Shown here: positions 49,652 to 61,400 of the stretch, one piece after another
How the letters are laid out: each line of letters begins with the position of its first letter
Position numbering within the stretch: position 1 is the stretch's first letter
Source: Paramacrobiotus metropolitanus
Taxonomy: Eukaryota; Tardigrada; Eutardigrada; Parachela; Macrobiotidae
NCBI RefSeq assembly: GCF_019649055.1
Contig: NW_026570250.1
Location: 930,001-994,000 of the forward strand
Length of the DNA stretch: 64,000 nucleotides
Reading direction: 5' to 3'
The notes under the pieces: generated by a model
The model's database searches: none
What the model was told of the DNA's origin: nothing
Seen by the model: only the letters and a program-made list of their open reading frames with translations
Program-made: the position numbers and the translations under genes

Positions 49652-52079
49652 TCAAACTGGCAATTCCAAACCGTTAATTCCAAACTGTATTGCTGTTTCA
49701 CGAAAGCCTCTTTGTGTGACCTGGCGGTTTCCCATCAATCCACCTGTCCTGAGAGAGACCGCGTCTTCCCAGCCAATTTCATCGGTGTTTGGGTTGTAAC
49801 AGCCAAGAATTTTGTATTCGCCATCTTGCATCTGTGCGATTTGGGTTTCCGCTATTCGATCACCTTCATACGTAAATGAAACACGGCCCTGTTGTGAAAT
49901 TAAAATTATTAGGATGCAATCAGAACATATCGGAGGTAGGAGAATCTAGAGCGGTTCGGTTGTACACTTGGACTTACTGAAACTCCTTCGAATTCCGTTC
50001 TTTCAGTTGCGTTATAAATGACCTGTGATGTGAATTCGTCCGAATACGTAAAATCTTCCAGTCGCTTTCCAAATTCTGCTAGCACTTGAATGGACTTGGT
50101 CAGAGCTAGTGCAATAGCCCAGACAGCATCGTACGCCAGAGTGGCTTCCGCGTAGCTCGCTCTTTCCCGTGACCTTGTGGTCATCCGAGGTTCCAGCGCT
50201 TTGAAAAACTGCTCTGTTGTCTGCCTCAATCAGAATCAGAGCTGTGTTTTAGCAGCGGTATAACGTGGTTAAGTAAGAAAATTATATCATGAAATATAAA
50301 ATTGTATTCTTACTAGTCCGGAAATCGTCGACACACCGGGGGAATTTTTATTGAACGGTTCCAGTGTTAGGTGTCCCTCCAAAGCTTCTTGGAGCTCGTC
50401 TTTTGTGCAAGTAACCCCCGGATCGACTTTAAACCAATTGTTCGCAAACGAACCGTCAATTAACCAAATAGATCGGTTGCCGTACAAGTTATTTTTATAG
50501 GCTTCGCAAAATACGAGTCGTGCTGATGTCTCATAGAAAAGACCCACAATAATTCCGCCATCAGACCGATTCAAATTTCTCACCGCTTCCGTGGGGTCGT
50601 ACAGAAACGACTGCCGGGTGACCACCTCGATTTCATTCTGCTCGCACAATTTTTCCAGGTTGCCCACAATCTGGCATAATATAAAAGAAGGGCACAGTAA
50701 ATCAAATTCGAACGCAACATTTACTGATAAATTCCTGAAGTTACCGAATTGAACCCTTTTTCCGCCTCATATATAATATGAATTTTTTGCCAACCGTAAT
50801 GTTTAAGTAGCCGAATGTAAGCGGGATTGTGGAAGCCTGCCGAAGGAACCGTTCGAAAAAATGTTTTATATTTTCGTCTGTCGGAAAGCGCAGGAGAGGT
50901 GGAACCATAAGACATCTACAAAGCACTATTAATTTTAACCATTTTACGATTAGCATTTGCATATAAAGTCATCTCACGTTACGATGAAACTGATTGTGAA
51001 CATTACGTAAGTACTATTAAGTTACCTAGGTGTAAGTCAAAGTAAAATTAAATGTGTTCTTCCAGTATGCGTCGCTTTGAATCGCTTTCGGTCTCGATAA
51101 CCTGTAATTACCGCTTGTATTTATTGGAGTATGTTACAAATACTTCCAAGAGCAAAAATGCAGTAAAGCGTCCAGAGTACTAGTATAAAATAAAGCATTT
51201 CAACATACCGTACTTGTGTTCAGTAGTTTCGCTGCTTAATGTTGCATTACATTCATCACAGCTGCATTCAGCTCGTTACATTCAACACAGCTGCAATACG
51301 AGGAATTGTTATCACACACTTACGACAACTAAATTCCACATTTTTGCGGCTTCCGCCACAGTTTCCGTGACGGCAGAACAACCTGGACCCAGTACCATTA
51401 TTTTCTGTGGCTTATTATATATCAGGTCGCTAAAAATCGCCATTCCTTTTTCCGGATCGCACTATAGAAAGATAAGAGTAATAAGCACTTATTAGCCGTA
51501 AAGAACCAGTCGTTACGTTTGTGCTCGTATAATGCTCGCACATGGATCGTGGGAACCGGAAACATATGCTTTTTAGTACTGCATCATAAGTAGCTTATAG
51601 TCCGTATACACGCAAATATGTTACAAATCTTTGTAAATCGTGAACAGATTAAAAAAACCAAAATATGGATGTACAGTTGAAAATTTATTGTAATTAATAT
51701 TTTCTCTGGGTCTGTGGAATCTGTATGACATAATAATGCTTAACCTCGCTGTCATTATAACGCATCGTGAGTTGGTATCCCGGAAGGAGATGGGGGTGGT
51801 CATTAACATGTTCTAGCGCTAACTGGACGGCGGGAAAACATCCAATTCCTCCGGTCCAGCCACTTTTTCCCGTAAAGGGGAATATGCCTAAACTAAGATC
51901 GTTTACTTGAACTACAACTAAAATTGTTGTAACATATTGTTTCCGGAAGGAACAAAACTAGTATGATTACCAGCAAGTACTAATTCTTTCAAACAGAAGC
52001 TTAGCGGAAGCATGCTACATATGCTCAAGAATGCGAATCCAGTAGATAATACACCGACAGCAAACCATCTCTGTGTCAT
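49652..52079 (-). CDS. Secreted GABA-B-receptor-like Venus flytrap protein (truncated tandem paralogue)
   Basis: Seven minus-strand exons, 52079-51971, 51887-51745, 51461-51324, 50915-50745, 50670-50314, 50220-49978 and 49888-49652, agree in phase and encode about 465 aa. Exons 2, 3, 4 and 6 have exactly the lengths of those in the neighbouring receptor (143, 138, 171 and 243 bp), and every intron is in the same place. A signal-peptide-like N-terminus is kept (AVGVLSTGFAFLSICS). The whole ligand-binding fold is open, without internal stops. In exon 7 the frame departs from the receptor after GWED, close to where helix 1 should begin, and reads about 35 unrelated residues to a stop; no seven-helix exons follow. 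Pocket residues: Ser of GPGCS, Tyr of GLFYE and Glu/Asp of EATLAYD are kept, while the His is Val, the Trp is Ser (DGSFANNW) and one Ser is Thr. It is either a soluble binding protein or a young pseudogene; the intact frame favours the former. Confidence 0.8.
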
Positions 52080-55000
52080 GATGAAGAAAACGAATCTTTT
52101 GTAAAATTGTTAATATTTAAGGCAACATTGATATCGCGTTGTTTCTGTTGAAGTAAATATATCGGCAGGGTTTATTAATTAGAAGTTAGAATGACCGACA
52201 CAATAATCGTGAGAAGATACTATCAGTTAAAACTGAAATACCGTTTTATGCGGAGAAACATACCTTACGCTTTGTACAACTGCAATTTTGTTTGTACATA
52301 TATTCTTTAATTTGCCGCTGTTGCGCATTTTATTTTAGAAATGCACCGTAATATCAATTTTAAGGCTACAGCCCGTCAGATTTTCGTTCTCCATGGTCAT
52401 GCGGTGTACAATTTTTTGAAAATAGAGCGCAACCAAAGAAGACTTTTGCACCATGGTCGATGGTTTATAGTACATCATTCATTACGAAAACTACAAAGTG
52501 CTGGATACACGTATTTTACCCGCTCCATTAGATGGGTTTGAAAAGCACTACTAACAATTTCATTTGTGTCTTCTGCTATTGTAAAAATGGCGTAATTTTG
52601 TACTACCCGAATAATTAACGAAAGCTGTTTGTGGCTTCAGTGTTCTGCCGACTTCCGGTTCGAACTGATAAAATGTCATGGTTGTTACGCATCTATTTAT
52701 TCCGAAATCTTCTATTGTTATCGAGTAACTAACCTAACATAACTCAGATGTCAGGTGTTACTATCGGACTGACAGATCACAAAGTTTTCAATCATACTGT
52801 TTGACGAGAAAGATCACGGAAAAGGTTATAAGTGAGTTACTGTATAAGCGCTGTTCATTTCACGCGAAGAAAAATTGAACGAAGCGTGTAGTCTGAATAT
52901 TGTCTCACTTATGACAGGATGTGCAATGTACATGTACAGGTAACGTCGAAGATTCGTCTCAGTTCTATTGGTAAAACGTTTTATACAGTTTTCGTAGATT
53001 CATGTACCTGTGACACGTAGAGGAGGATTGTGCAGTACATTTTGTTTGATTAACCTGTCAGACTTAAAAGAACAGTGCCACAAGAAGTGTACTATGCAAA
53101 CAACTAACACAACTAACAACTCCAGCTCAATTTGTATAAGTGACTATTTCGATTTTTCTCTAGTAAAGAATTCTTTTTCAGTTGGCTTTTATGAACATCA
53201 TACGCAAAACATCATATGACTGAAAATGAACGCACCATTAGAAACCACAAACCAGCATTCTGGAAAACATTCCACTCAAACGATGCACCTGTTACGTCTG
53301 CAGCGAAACTAATAAATAACTTAATTTGCGCTTCTGGAGCAACCGGAAAAGAAATATGCTAGCGAGAGTGCGGATTTCTTTTCCAGCCAAAACTACTTAT
53401 GGAAGTTCATCAGATCGTTAGCTTCTCTAATATGACTTAAAATTACGCACATTTCGTTTATGTGTAATTTTGGGCGTGCATGTACAGAGTACAGCAGCGA
53501 TGTTATCAATTACCAACAACATTTTTATTGATTCTCTTTACGATTGTGCGCATGCAGGTTTTGTTATTAGCTGTAGGACTTTTGCCGAGATGTCAGAAGT
53601 GTAGCAGGAATCTATATAAAGTAACGTACTCAAGAAAGTTGTAAATGTATACTATTGCCAGAGAGCATGTACCGTATTATTTGTTCAGAATACGTTGGCA
53701 TTACGCTGAAAATCTGTACATAAAAAATTAAAGGCTGCAATTAAATTTAACGATTGTACCAAAAAATTTAAAATATATATCATACTTAGATAATCGAAGT
53801 TTATTAAAACATATCAGCGTGATTATAGTAATAGTCAATAGTGGTGTCATTAAAGTATGATTAAACAGATACCCCAGTAAAACAGAAAGCAAAAACTCAA
53901 CACCATAGTTCAGTGTCATTTCTCATCGTCCACGGCATTATACATGTACGTAGTAACTATTTCATTAAGCCAGCTCACCGCTATAATCTTCTACATAAAA
54001 TAGCTTTTTGCTGCCACCACGGTGTAACCCGGGTAATGTTCATTTCCAATTAAATGGTTATTATTGCTCTTATCAAAACGTCGACGTACGTAACAAGCAA
54101 ATTAAAAATGTAGATTTAGACAGCTGACGACACACGACAGATCCCATCATACGGCATCCACTTCAAATTGCCAACCGGTGCTTGAAAAACTGCTACATGC
54201 TGACTGGCTAATGACGTCAAGTGCGCATAGTTCTCTGGTCCAAGTTTTTCTTTTACCGGCGCGAGACTTTTTTCTTTTTGCGTTTACCAGCGTAGTACAA
54301 GTCAATCAGAGAATTGTTCGGGACTGTGTACACGCTCGGCTGAATCTATTGAAGATTATTGTGCTGAACAAATTTACTCCGTGTGCTCGGCACCGAATTC
54401 AACCAGTGCATGCCATTCGAAAGTATACACCAGAAAACTTATTCCAGGGATTTTTCATGGCCAACATATAAAACACTTCGACCAGGAAGAGAACCGTGAT
54501 TAGAAAGCCCCGCCCTCCTGCACCACGTACGCGTCCCGTACAGCAGGTGCCGAAAGTGGGAAGTGGCGCGCATGTGTGTACAACTTGCCCAGTCCGGTCT
54601 TCCCGTATTCGCCGGCGCGCTTTCCGGCCGGTGCAATTACGGCCGGCTGCCAATCATGCTTATTGGCATGGCATTCGCATAAATGATCGCGTGAGAAACG
54701 TCGACCGCGGGACGAAGTACCGGCATCAGTCTTGTCTATCAGGATTTGCACAACATAATTGGGAATAATCTGGCTCGTGCACATCATTAATTTTAAGTCG
54801 GCATAGACACATATCCTGGACATTATCTGTCGGAAGGCGTGTATGTATGTGTGCGGCCCCATCTCTTACTGGAAATCCGCTGCGTATATAGCGTGCCGGT
54901 GCATCGGCACATGTTGCGGCATTTTGCTGTGTTGTTGTGTGTGGATGTAATAGCTACTCACAAATCCCTTACGTGTGTTTTCGGTTTAGCCGTACATCTG

Positions 55001-55329
55001 TACAAGCTATACAGGGATCAGGCTTAGCTGTTGATCACATGCATAGTCTGACAGCTGGGAGAAAGGGGGAAAAGTGGCCGACCGGAGCACTCAGCCGGTG
55101 TTTTAAGTGTTGCACTTTTTGTCCACGCCGATTGTATTCCCGGAAGTAATTCTCCCGGCCACTCCGTGCCGGCTGTGTATAGGACTTTATACACTGCGAG
55201 TCTGCGCGGGTGCTAACCCGATTTCCGCTTTTTTTTGTCATACGACGCAGCATGAGTGCAAATCATTGGGTTTCACCGACCGAAATGATCTTTTATGTAA
55301 TCCCTGCTTAAATATATACTTCGTGTTAG
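52080..55329. other. Divergent intergenic region between the truncated receptor paralogue and the RGS gene
   Basis: About 3.2 kb, AT-rich to about 54160 and GC-richer from 54480 to 55250. The GC-rich part has overlapping frames on both strands, none matching a known domain. It may include untranslated or unrecognised 5' exons of the RGS gene. I looked for a PDZ domain, as found in long RGS3 forms, and did not see one. Confidence 0.45.
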
Positions 55330-55422
55330 TCGACATCTGATACCGACTCCGGGATCAGTGGTTGGCAGTGGGGACCAGGCCTGTTATTACCCATATATAT
55401 TAGTCCTTATCATCCCCGGCGA
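55330..55422 (+). other. Possible 5' coding extension of the RGS first exon
   Basis: Immediately after TTAG at 55326-55329 the RGS frame stays open for 31 codons up to the ATG at 55423, reading STSDTDSGISGWQWGPGLL at its start. TTAG could be a splice acceptor, in which case the ATG is internal and an upstream exon is missing from the model. Alternatively this is untranslated leader. Confidence 0.35.
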
Positions 55423-58400
55423 ATGAAGAAGCACCATCCCAACGTAATGCCGAGCGGTGCGTCTTCGTCTTATTCCGTGGAATCCTCCATTTCCTCCATA
55501 TCCGAATCATGCAGCTCCGTAACCAGCTGTCCTAGTATTAGCACTAATAAGGGCAATATGAACCTCGTTTCCTCCATGAAGGCATCCCTGTCTCCTCGAA
55601 AAAAGGTGCGTGCCTAGGCCTGATTACACCAGTATTGCATACAACAATTAATTAGGCCAAATTTAAAAAGCATTTCTTTTTTAATGTCTGGGCTGCTTAA
55701 CGTATGGTGTTCGCCCTGTAATGATACAAACAGTGGCGTTATAATCAAAGTATGAATGCAGGTAGGAAACCGATTATAATCTGATTACGCTCATCCGATG
55801 AGTTCACTGAAAAGGTGTCTTCGTATCAATATTGATATCGGCAATGTACGCAATCGCCGGATTCAATAGTGCGCTTATATGCCGACGTAAGCATAATTAT
55901 TAACCACATGCTATTCTCTGCTTCAATCATTCAATCAGCTTTCAACAAGCGTGTTATACGCAGGCGGTCAGTGATTATAAATAGCCAATTGGCGCATGGA
56001 GATTATTTTTGGAAGATATTTTGGGAACAGCATTGAGAGGAATTGCTAATCCCAATGTACTCTTCAATGACGATGCCGTCTGTAACTTGCCAATGGTCGT
56101 GTACGCAGTATGTGTATTATTGATGGCATTCGTGTCAAGTAATCGCCAGCGTAGGTGTGGATTGCATTACTGTTATAACAAAAAAAATTTGACGGCGCAG
56201 TTTAAGGTCAAGGCCAAGACTTGACCCACGTGTTCACGCTGCACAGTGTGCAAAAACAGCGCGTGAGATGGCGAAAAAATCTGACAATGAGATAAACCAA
56301 TTACCATATCAACAACTTAGGATGCTCCACGCAGCGCACGCGTATGCAAATAGAAAAAGTTTTCCGTTATTACGTTATACATTTTTTATATTAACCGCCT
56401 AGATAGGCTGTTGCTCTGAGGGATGCTGTAGTCGGCAACGCCAAAATGTCAAATGTCACTACTAAGCAATGCAAATTTTGATTTGCTAACCCTGTTTTTA
56501 ATAACATGCATGTCTAGACAAAGTAGAAACCAGTTGTTCTATGTTTTCCAATGCATTTATGTTTCACGATAAAATATGTGGCACTGCACCACCTATCTAT
56601 AACCGGCGTTTCTGGATAAAAACAGTGCGGCGGAGGAACGGGTAAAGGTTAATCCTAAGCTTACTGCTATCAGAGGCAGAGGCGCCTATAAGTATAAATC
56701 CATCCGCACCTTTTAAAAACCTTTTTTTGATGTTTCTGACGGTGAAATCACCCAAAAAATTGTAACTGCATGACATATCTTTACTAACATTTATTGTCGA
56801 CTGCAGTTTTAATGGCTGTTGCAAGTATCATTCGTGAGTCATGGCAAATACGTAAATGCAGACCGGATGTGCAATACTCGTATTACTGCAACTGTATTTA
56901 CACAGTTGCAAAACAGCGAGAAAACAGCAGCTGATTGGCATTCTTTTGATTAATATACAAATGCATCATTAGCTTTTTAAAACCTTGCACGAATTGCTTA
57001 GTAATGACACTAGTAACAACACTGCAGACTGCAGTTTAACGCTTACCGTTTTGCTACTTGTGCTAATCAAATGATGTAGAAGTTGTATAGATCACCGCTT
57101 ACAAATTTGAATTCGGCTAAAATAACAGATTTGCAAAGGAAAACATATCATAATTAAAACAATAGCAAAATGCTTAGAAAGGAATGTCCTACAAATATTT
57201 AGACCGCTTCGACTGTTTGTCACTAGGCGAAGAGAGATCAAACTGTTTTCACAAGATCGAGGTCATTAATTGGATAACCAATGCTAACAAAATATTGTCC
57301 TTATGCATAACTATTTTTCCTAAAAAGCTATTACATCACATGCCGTAATACCATAACCCAGTGCAGGGAGCAGTACGGACTAGAGAACGTAATTTGTTTT
57401 AAGAAAAATACCAAACTCGCCGATGCCGAACCGCCATTAGCGCATTTTAGGGCAGAATTGTTTGGATAAAGTTTCGAATTCTGGTTACATGAGCCGTTGC
57501 CGATTACCACATTTGCTGCCACCATATGTATAATAAAAACGACGCAACGCCAACCACCCCGACCGCGGTCAAAGTGCCTGATCTCCAGTGGCGTTTCTTA
57601 GCACTTGGTGTCCCTGTGCTGTCTATCGACCTGTTTCCACAATCACTTAAAAAACTGTTCCCTATGACGTCGTCGGCGGCTTTAGCATATAGATGACCTG
57701 AATCTGTTGGCACTTGAGAAAATATGCCGCACTATGTAATGTATCACTTGAGAACATCCGAAAAGGATTTTTCGTGCAATAAAAGCAGCTTTTATCGGTG
57801 TAATAACCGGGATAGTCATCACATGGGTTGTGAGTTGTGACATCAATGGCGGACGCATGTGGCATTGGTAATAATCCGTGTCGTCCGGCATTTGTCAAGT
57901 CCAATCAGTGTTTTTTCCTGAAGCCGCGCATTGTTATAGTTGATATAATCATTATTATCGCCGGCATAATGTCGTGTCGTGTGATGCTGTAGGGTGCACC
58001 GCCTGCCCTTAATATTCCCACAATAAAGGAGACACATGATGCTTCCGCACTGCATAAGAACAAAGCCACGGTGGCATTGAAAATTCCCATTGGTGCCAGC
58101 TTATCCGATCCCAGCCGGAGATTGTCCTTCCGTTTGGGCTCCGACGCCGAGGAGAGCAATAATAGCTCCAGTCAGCGGACAACGCCGAGTTTTTCCACGG
58201 GAAATTCGGTTTTTGATTTTGAATACAGTTTCGCCCAGAGTGACAGTTCCTGTACCACTCCCTCGGTAAGTACCAATAACAAAGCGCTACTACATATGCC
58301 AGTAGTTATTGTATAGAAAGCTTTGGACAAATGCGGTATGGCGCATAATGATAATTATTATTCCATTCAAAATCTGCCCTCTAATATTCACAGCGGCAGG

Positions 58401-61400
58401 CCGGTCTGCAGTGATTTACAGGTATAAGAATGCGTAATGATAATTTATAGATACTAGATACAAAAACATTTTACTCTGCAATTACCCTAATTAGCGGCAG
58501 TAACTGTCGCTTCTGTTGCCTTACTATATAATCCTACTTTTTTTATTCTGCTAAATTTAACTTAAATTTCACACATTTGACCCTAGCAGATTGTTTGTAG
58601 CTGCTGTTTGTGTTTTATATATGTGCAAATACATTTGAAAAATAAGTTAATCTGGAAAACACTTTAATATTTGATAGGTGCTAGCCATAAACAGACTTCG
58701 ATAATATTGATTTTAATGAACTAGATTGATTTGTCACAGTAAATCAAATGCTGAGCTTAGTTGTAAGCCACAAAGAAAAACTATTGACAAAAACGTTCAA
58801 GCAAATATATCCATAGTAAAGTTACCCGGCGCAAGCTTGAATCCGTTAATTGCTGTGACCTTTTGGTGATAACCGATTTTTCCCAAACATTGACAAAGAG
58901 ATTCCTAGTTGCGCCAATTTCTCTTATATAACAACATAAGATGTAACCTATTATTTGGTTTGATGTGACATTTTCATTTAATAACCAATTCTGAACTAAA
59001 CTACTCTGTACATGTTATAAGAAAACAGCTGCAGAAGATGTGTACTCGTACAATAACATACACTAGTATCTGATTACAAATCAGTAGCACAAAGAACTTC
59101 AAATATATTTTGATTTAGTGTGTTTTCACTGCTAACAAAATAAGTTTTTTTTAAATTTTTATTCAGTGAGTTATAAAACGGGTGCAAGTTAATTTACTGT
59201 AATCAAACGACGTGTGTGCTATATTTTGCTGCAAACAACATGATGGAGGTACTTACATGTGTACTACTTACATGTTGCAGTCTTGCAGATGCAAGATGGT
59301 GTTTTTAAGGTCTAAATTCTGCAGGGCGGAACATTGGTTAATTGTGCGTTAATATTCCTGCGCGAATAGTCGTTGAAAAGGGGCATTATTAACGCGTCCT
59401 TATGTGTATGTGAATCTTTGTTGTCAAGTGTATGGAAGCCGAATCAAGCGCACTATTTTTAATTGTAGCCTAAAGTATTGTCGGGCGCCAATTCGGGCAT
59501 GACTCCTGGAGCAGTCTTTCTTGCTATCCCGAGGGATCCTTTTCAAGTAACATTTGGACCGATTACTAACAGTCATAGTTCCGACAAACTAGCCAGCGGA
59601 AGCATTCCCACGCCGCCCATTTCCAGTACGGTTCCTGCCAAAACTCGCATCCACATTAGTCGCAGCTGCAGCATGTTAACAAAAGGTATACAGCAAGTCA
59701 GTCATACAATGCCGTCAGCAGTTCAAAAAATTATTATGTTTTATTCTGTAAGAGTTACTTTTCAAATTTGATATTTTAAAAACTGTCGCGCTTTTTTCAA
59801 GCCGAAAAAACTACGTTCAAGCATTGCTAAATAATACAGTAAAAATTGTAAAGCATGGAGATAAAATAAAACATACAGTAAATAAATTTGATATAATCGA
59901 AAATTCAAATACTTTTGCTTGCGTGTATTAATGCATCACTGTTCTAGTAATAATACGGTTGTTACGCGATCCGCAAACGCAGCAAAGGCAATCATGATTG
60001 ATTTGGACAAATCCAATGTTTAAACTTTCCACGTACATGCGTGCTTGTGCATCTGCAGGGGTGCAGCTGAGCAGTCTGTAGTGGAGAAATGATTTCATTA
60101 CAGCTTTTAAAGGATGTTTGCCTTAATGCTCGTGTAACTCATTTGTGTTTACAGGCGTATTTGGCGGTGGAAAGGGCTTACGCTCTAAAGAGCGTTCACA
60201 GGAGAAAATCCGTCGCTGTTCATCGCAAACCGAGAAAGACGGGGAATTATCGATAAAAAGTTCCGCCAATCCCTCACGGAAATCCTCGGACACGGATGCC
60301 GCATCATCGGACAGCTCCATATTTGCACGCCTTATGCAACGCTGGCACACCTATCAGAACGGTAGCAGTGCCGGCTCGGTGCCGGCACACGCATTGTTCC
60401 TTCGCTACAACCTCAACAATAAGAAGAACACGAAGGTTTGTACCGGGGAATTTTCCCGTATTTAATGTCAATACAGGACGTAATGAAGATTTAAAGCAGT
60501 TAATTAAGTGTGACGCTGATAAGGTCAAGGACCGCCTCGTGCGGCACATCTGCCCTCGTATATATATGTGCAACCGTGTGCGGAAGTATATTAAGCAATT
60601 AAACCAGGGATGTCCGTTAAGTGAGATGGTACGCACATTAAATAAAAGTGGAAAACATCGTTAATTTCACGAGAAAAGATAATGTTTCCGGTGGGAGCGA
60701 CTTAATCACAGGAAGACGTTAAAAAGTCCACACGCGCACCGACGAGGACGATTTATCTATGCCATACGTGATTAACTTCGCAGAAATCGTGACCTATACA
60801 CAAGTGCTGCTGACGTACTTGTCGAATTCCAGATTTAAACCAAAAACGCAAATCAACTTCGTTGATGGACTAATTTTTATTTCGTGCTTATTACAAAAAT
60901 ATTTAATAAATCTAATTTTCAAAAATCTGTCCCTTAACGCGTCAGTGCAACCGCAACAGCTGCAATTTGTACGTGAAAGCGTTATCGTGAAACTGAAAAA
61001 AGACTGACTTTCTCCAGAATCGTTTAAATTTCTTTTGCTTTTCTTGTTGATTATTGTTATCGGGGCGGCACATTTTTGTTAATATATGCATAATTTTCAG
61101 AAGTCGTCACGATCGAACTCCGAAACCGATGCTGTGGAAAAAACGGTTAAACAACGTCTCCGGCACTTGGTCAGGCGGAATACCGAATCAGTATTAAAAG
61201 AGAAGCGCGTGCCTAAAAACGGAAGAAGCCCACGTCCTAGTCCGCGCTCGTCCAACGCCGCATCGAATCGTCCAACCGCCGAGGAAGCCAGAAGTTGGGC
61301 CGAATCCTTTGATAATCTTCTTGCTAGCACATGTAAGTGGTTCCATGAATCCAGTACAGTACATGTAGCACATCCATCATTAATGGCCACTAATCCCTGT

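Noticed and set aside
57504-57904. Possible nested minus-strand gene with a transmembrane segment inside an RGS intron
   Set aside because: The candidate frames overlap out of phase, and I found no splice that joins them into one protein.
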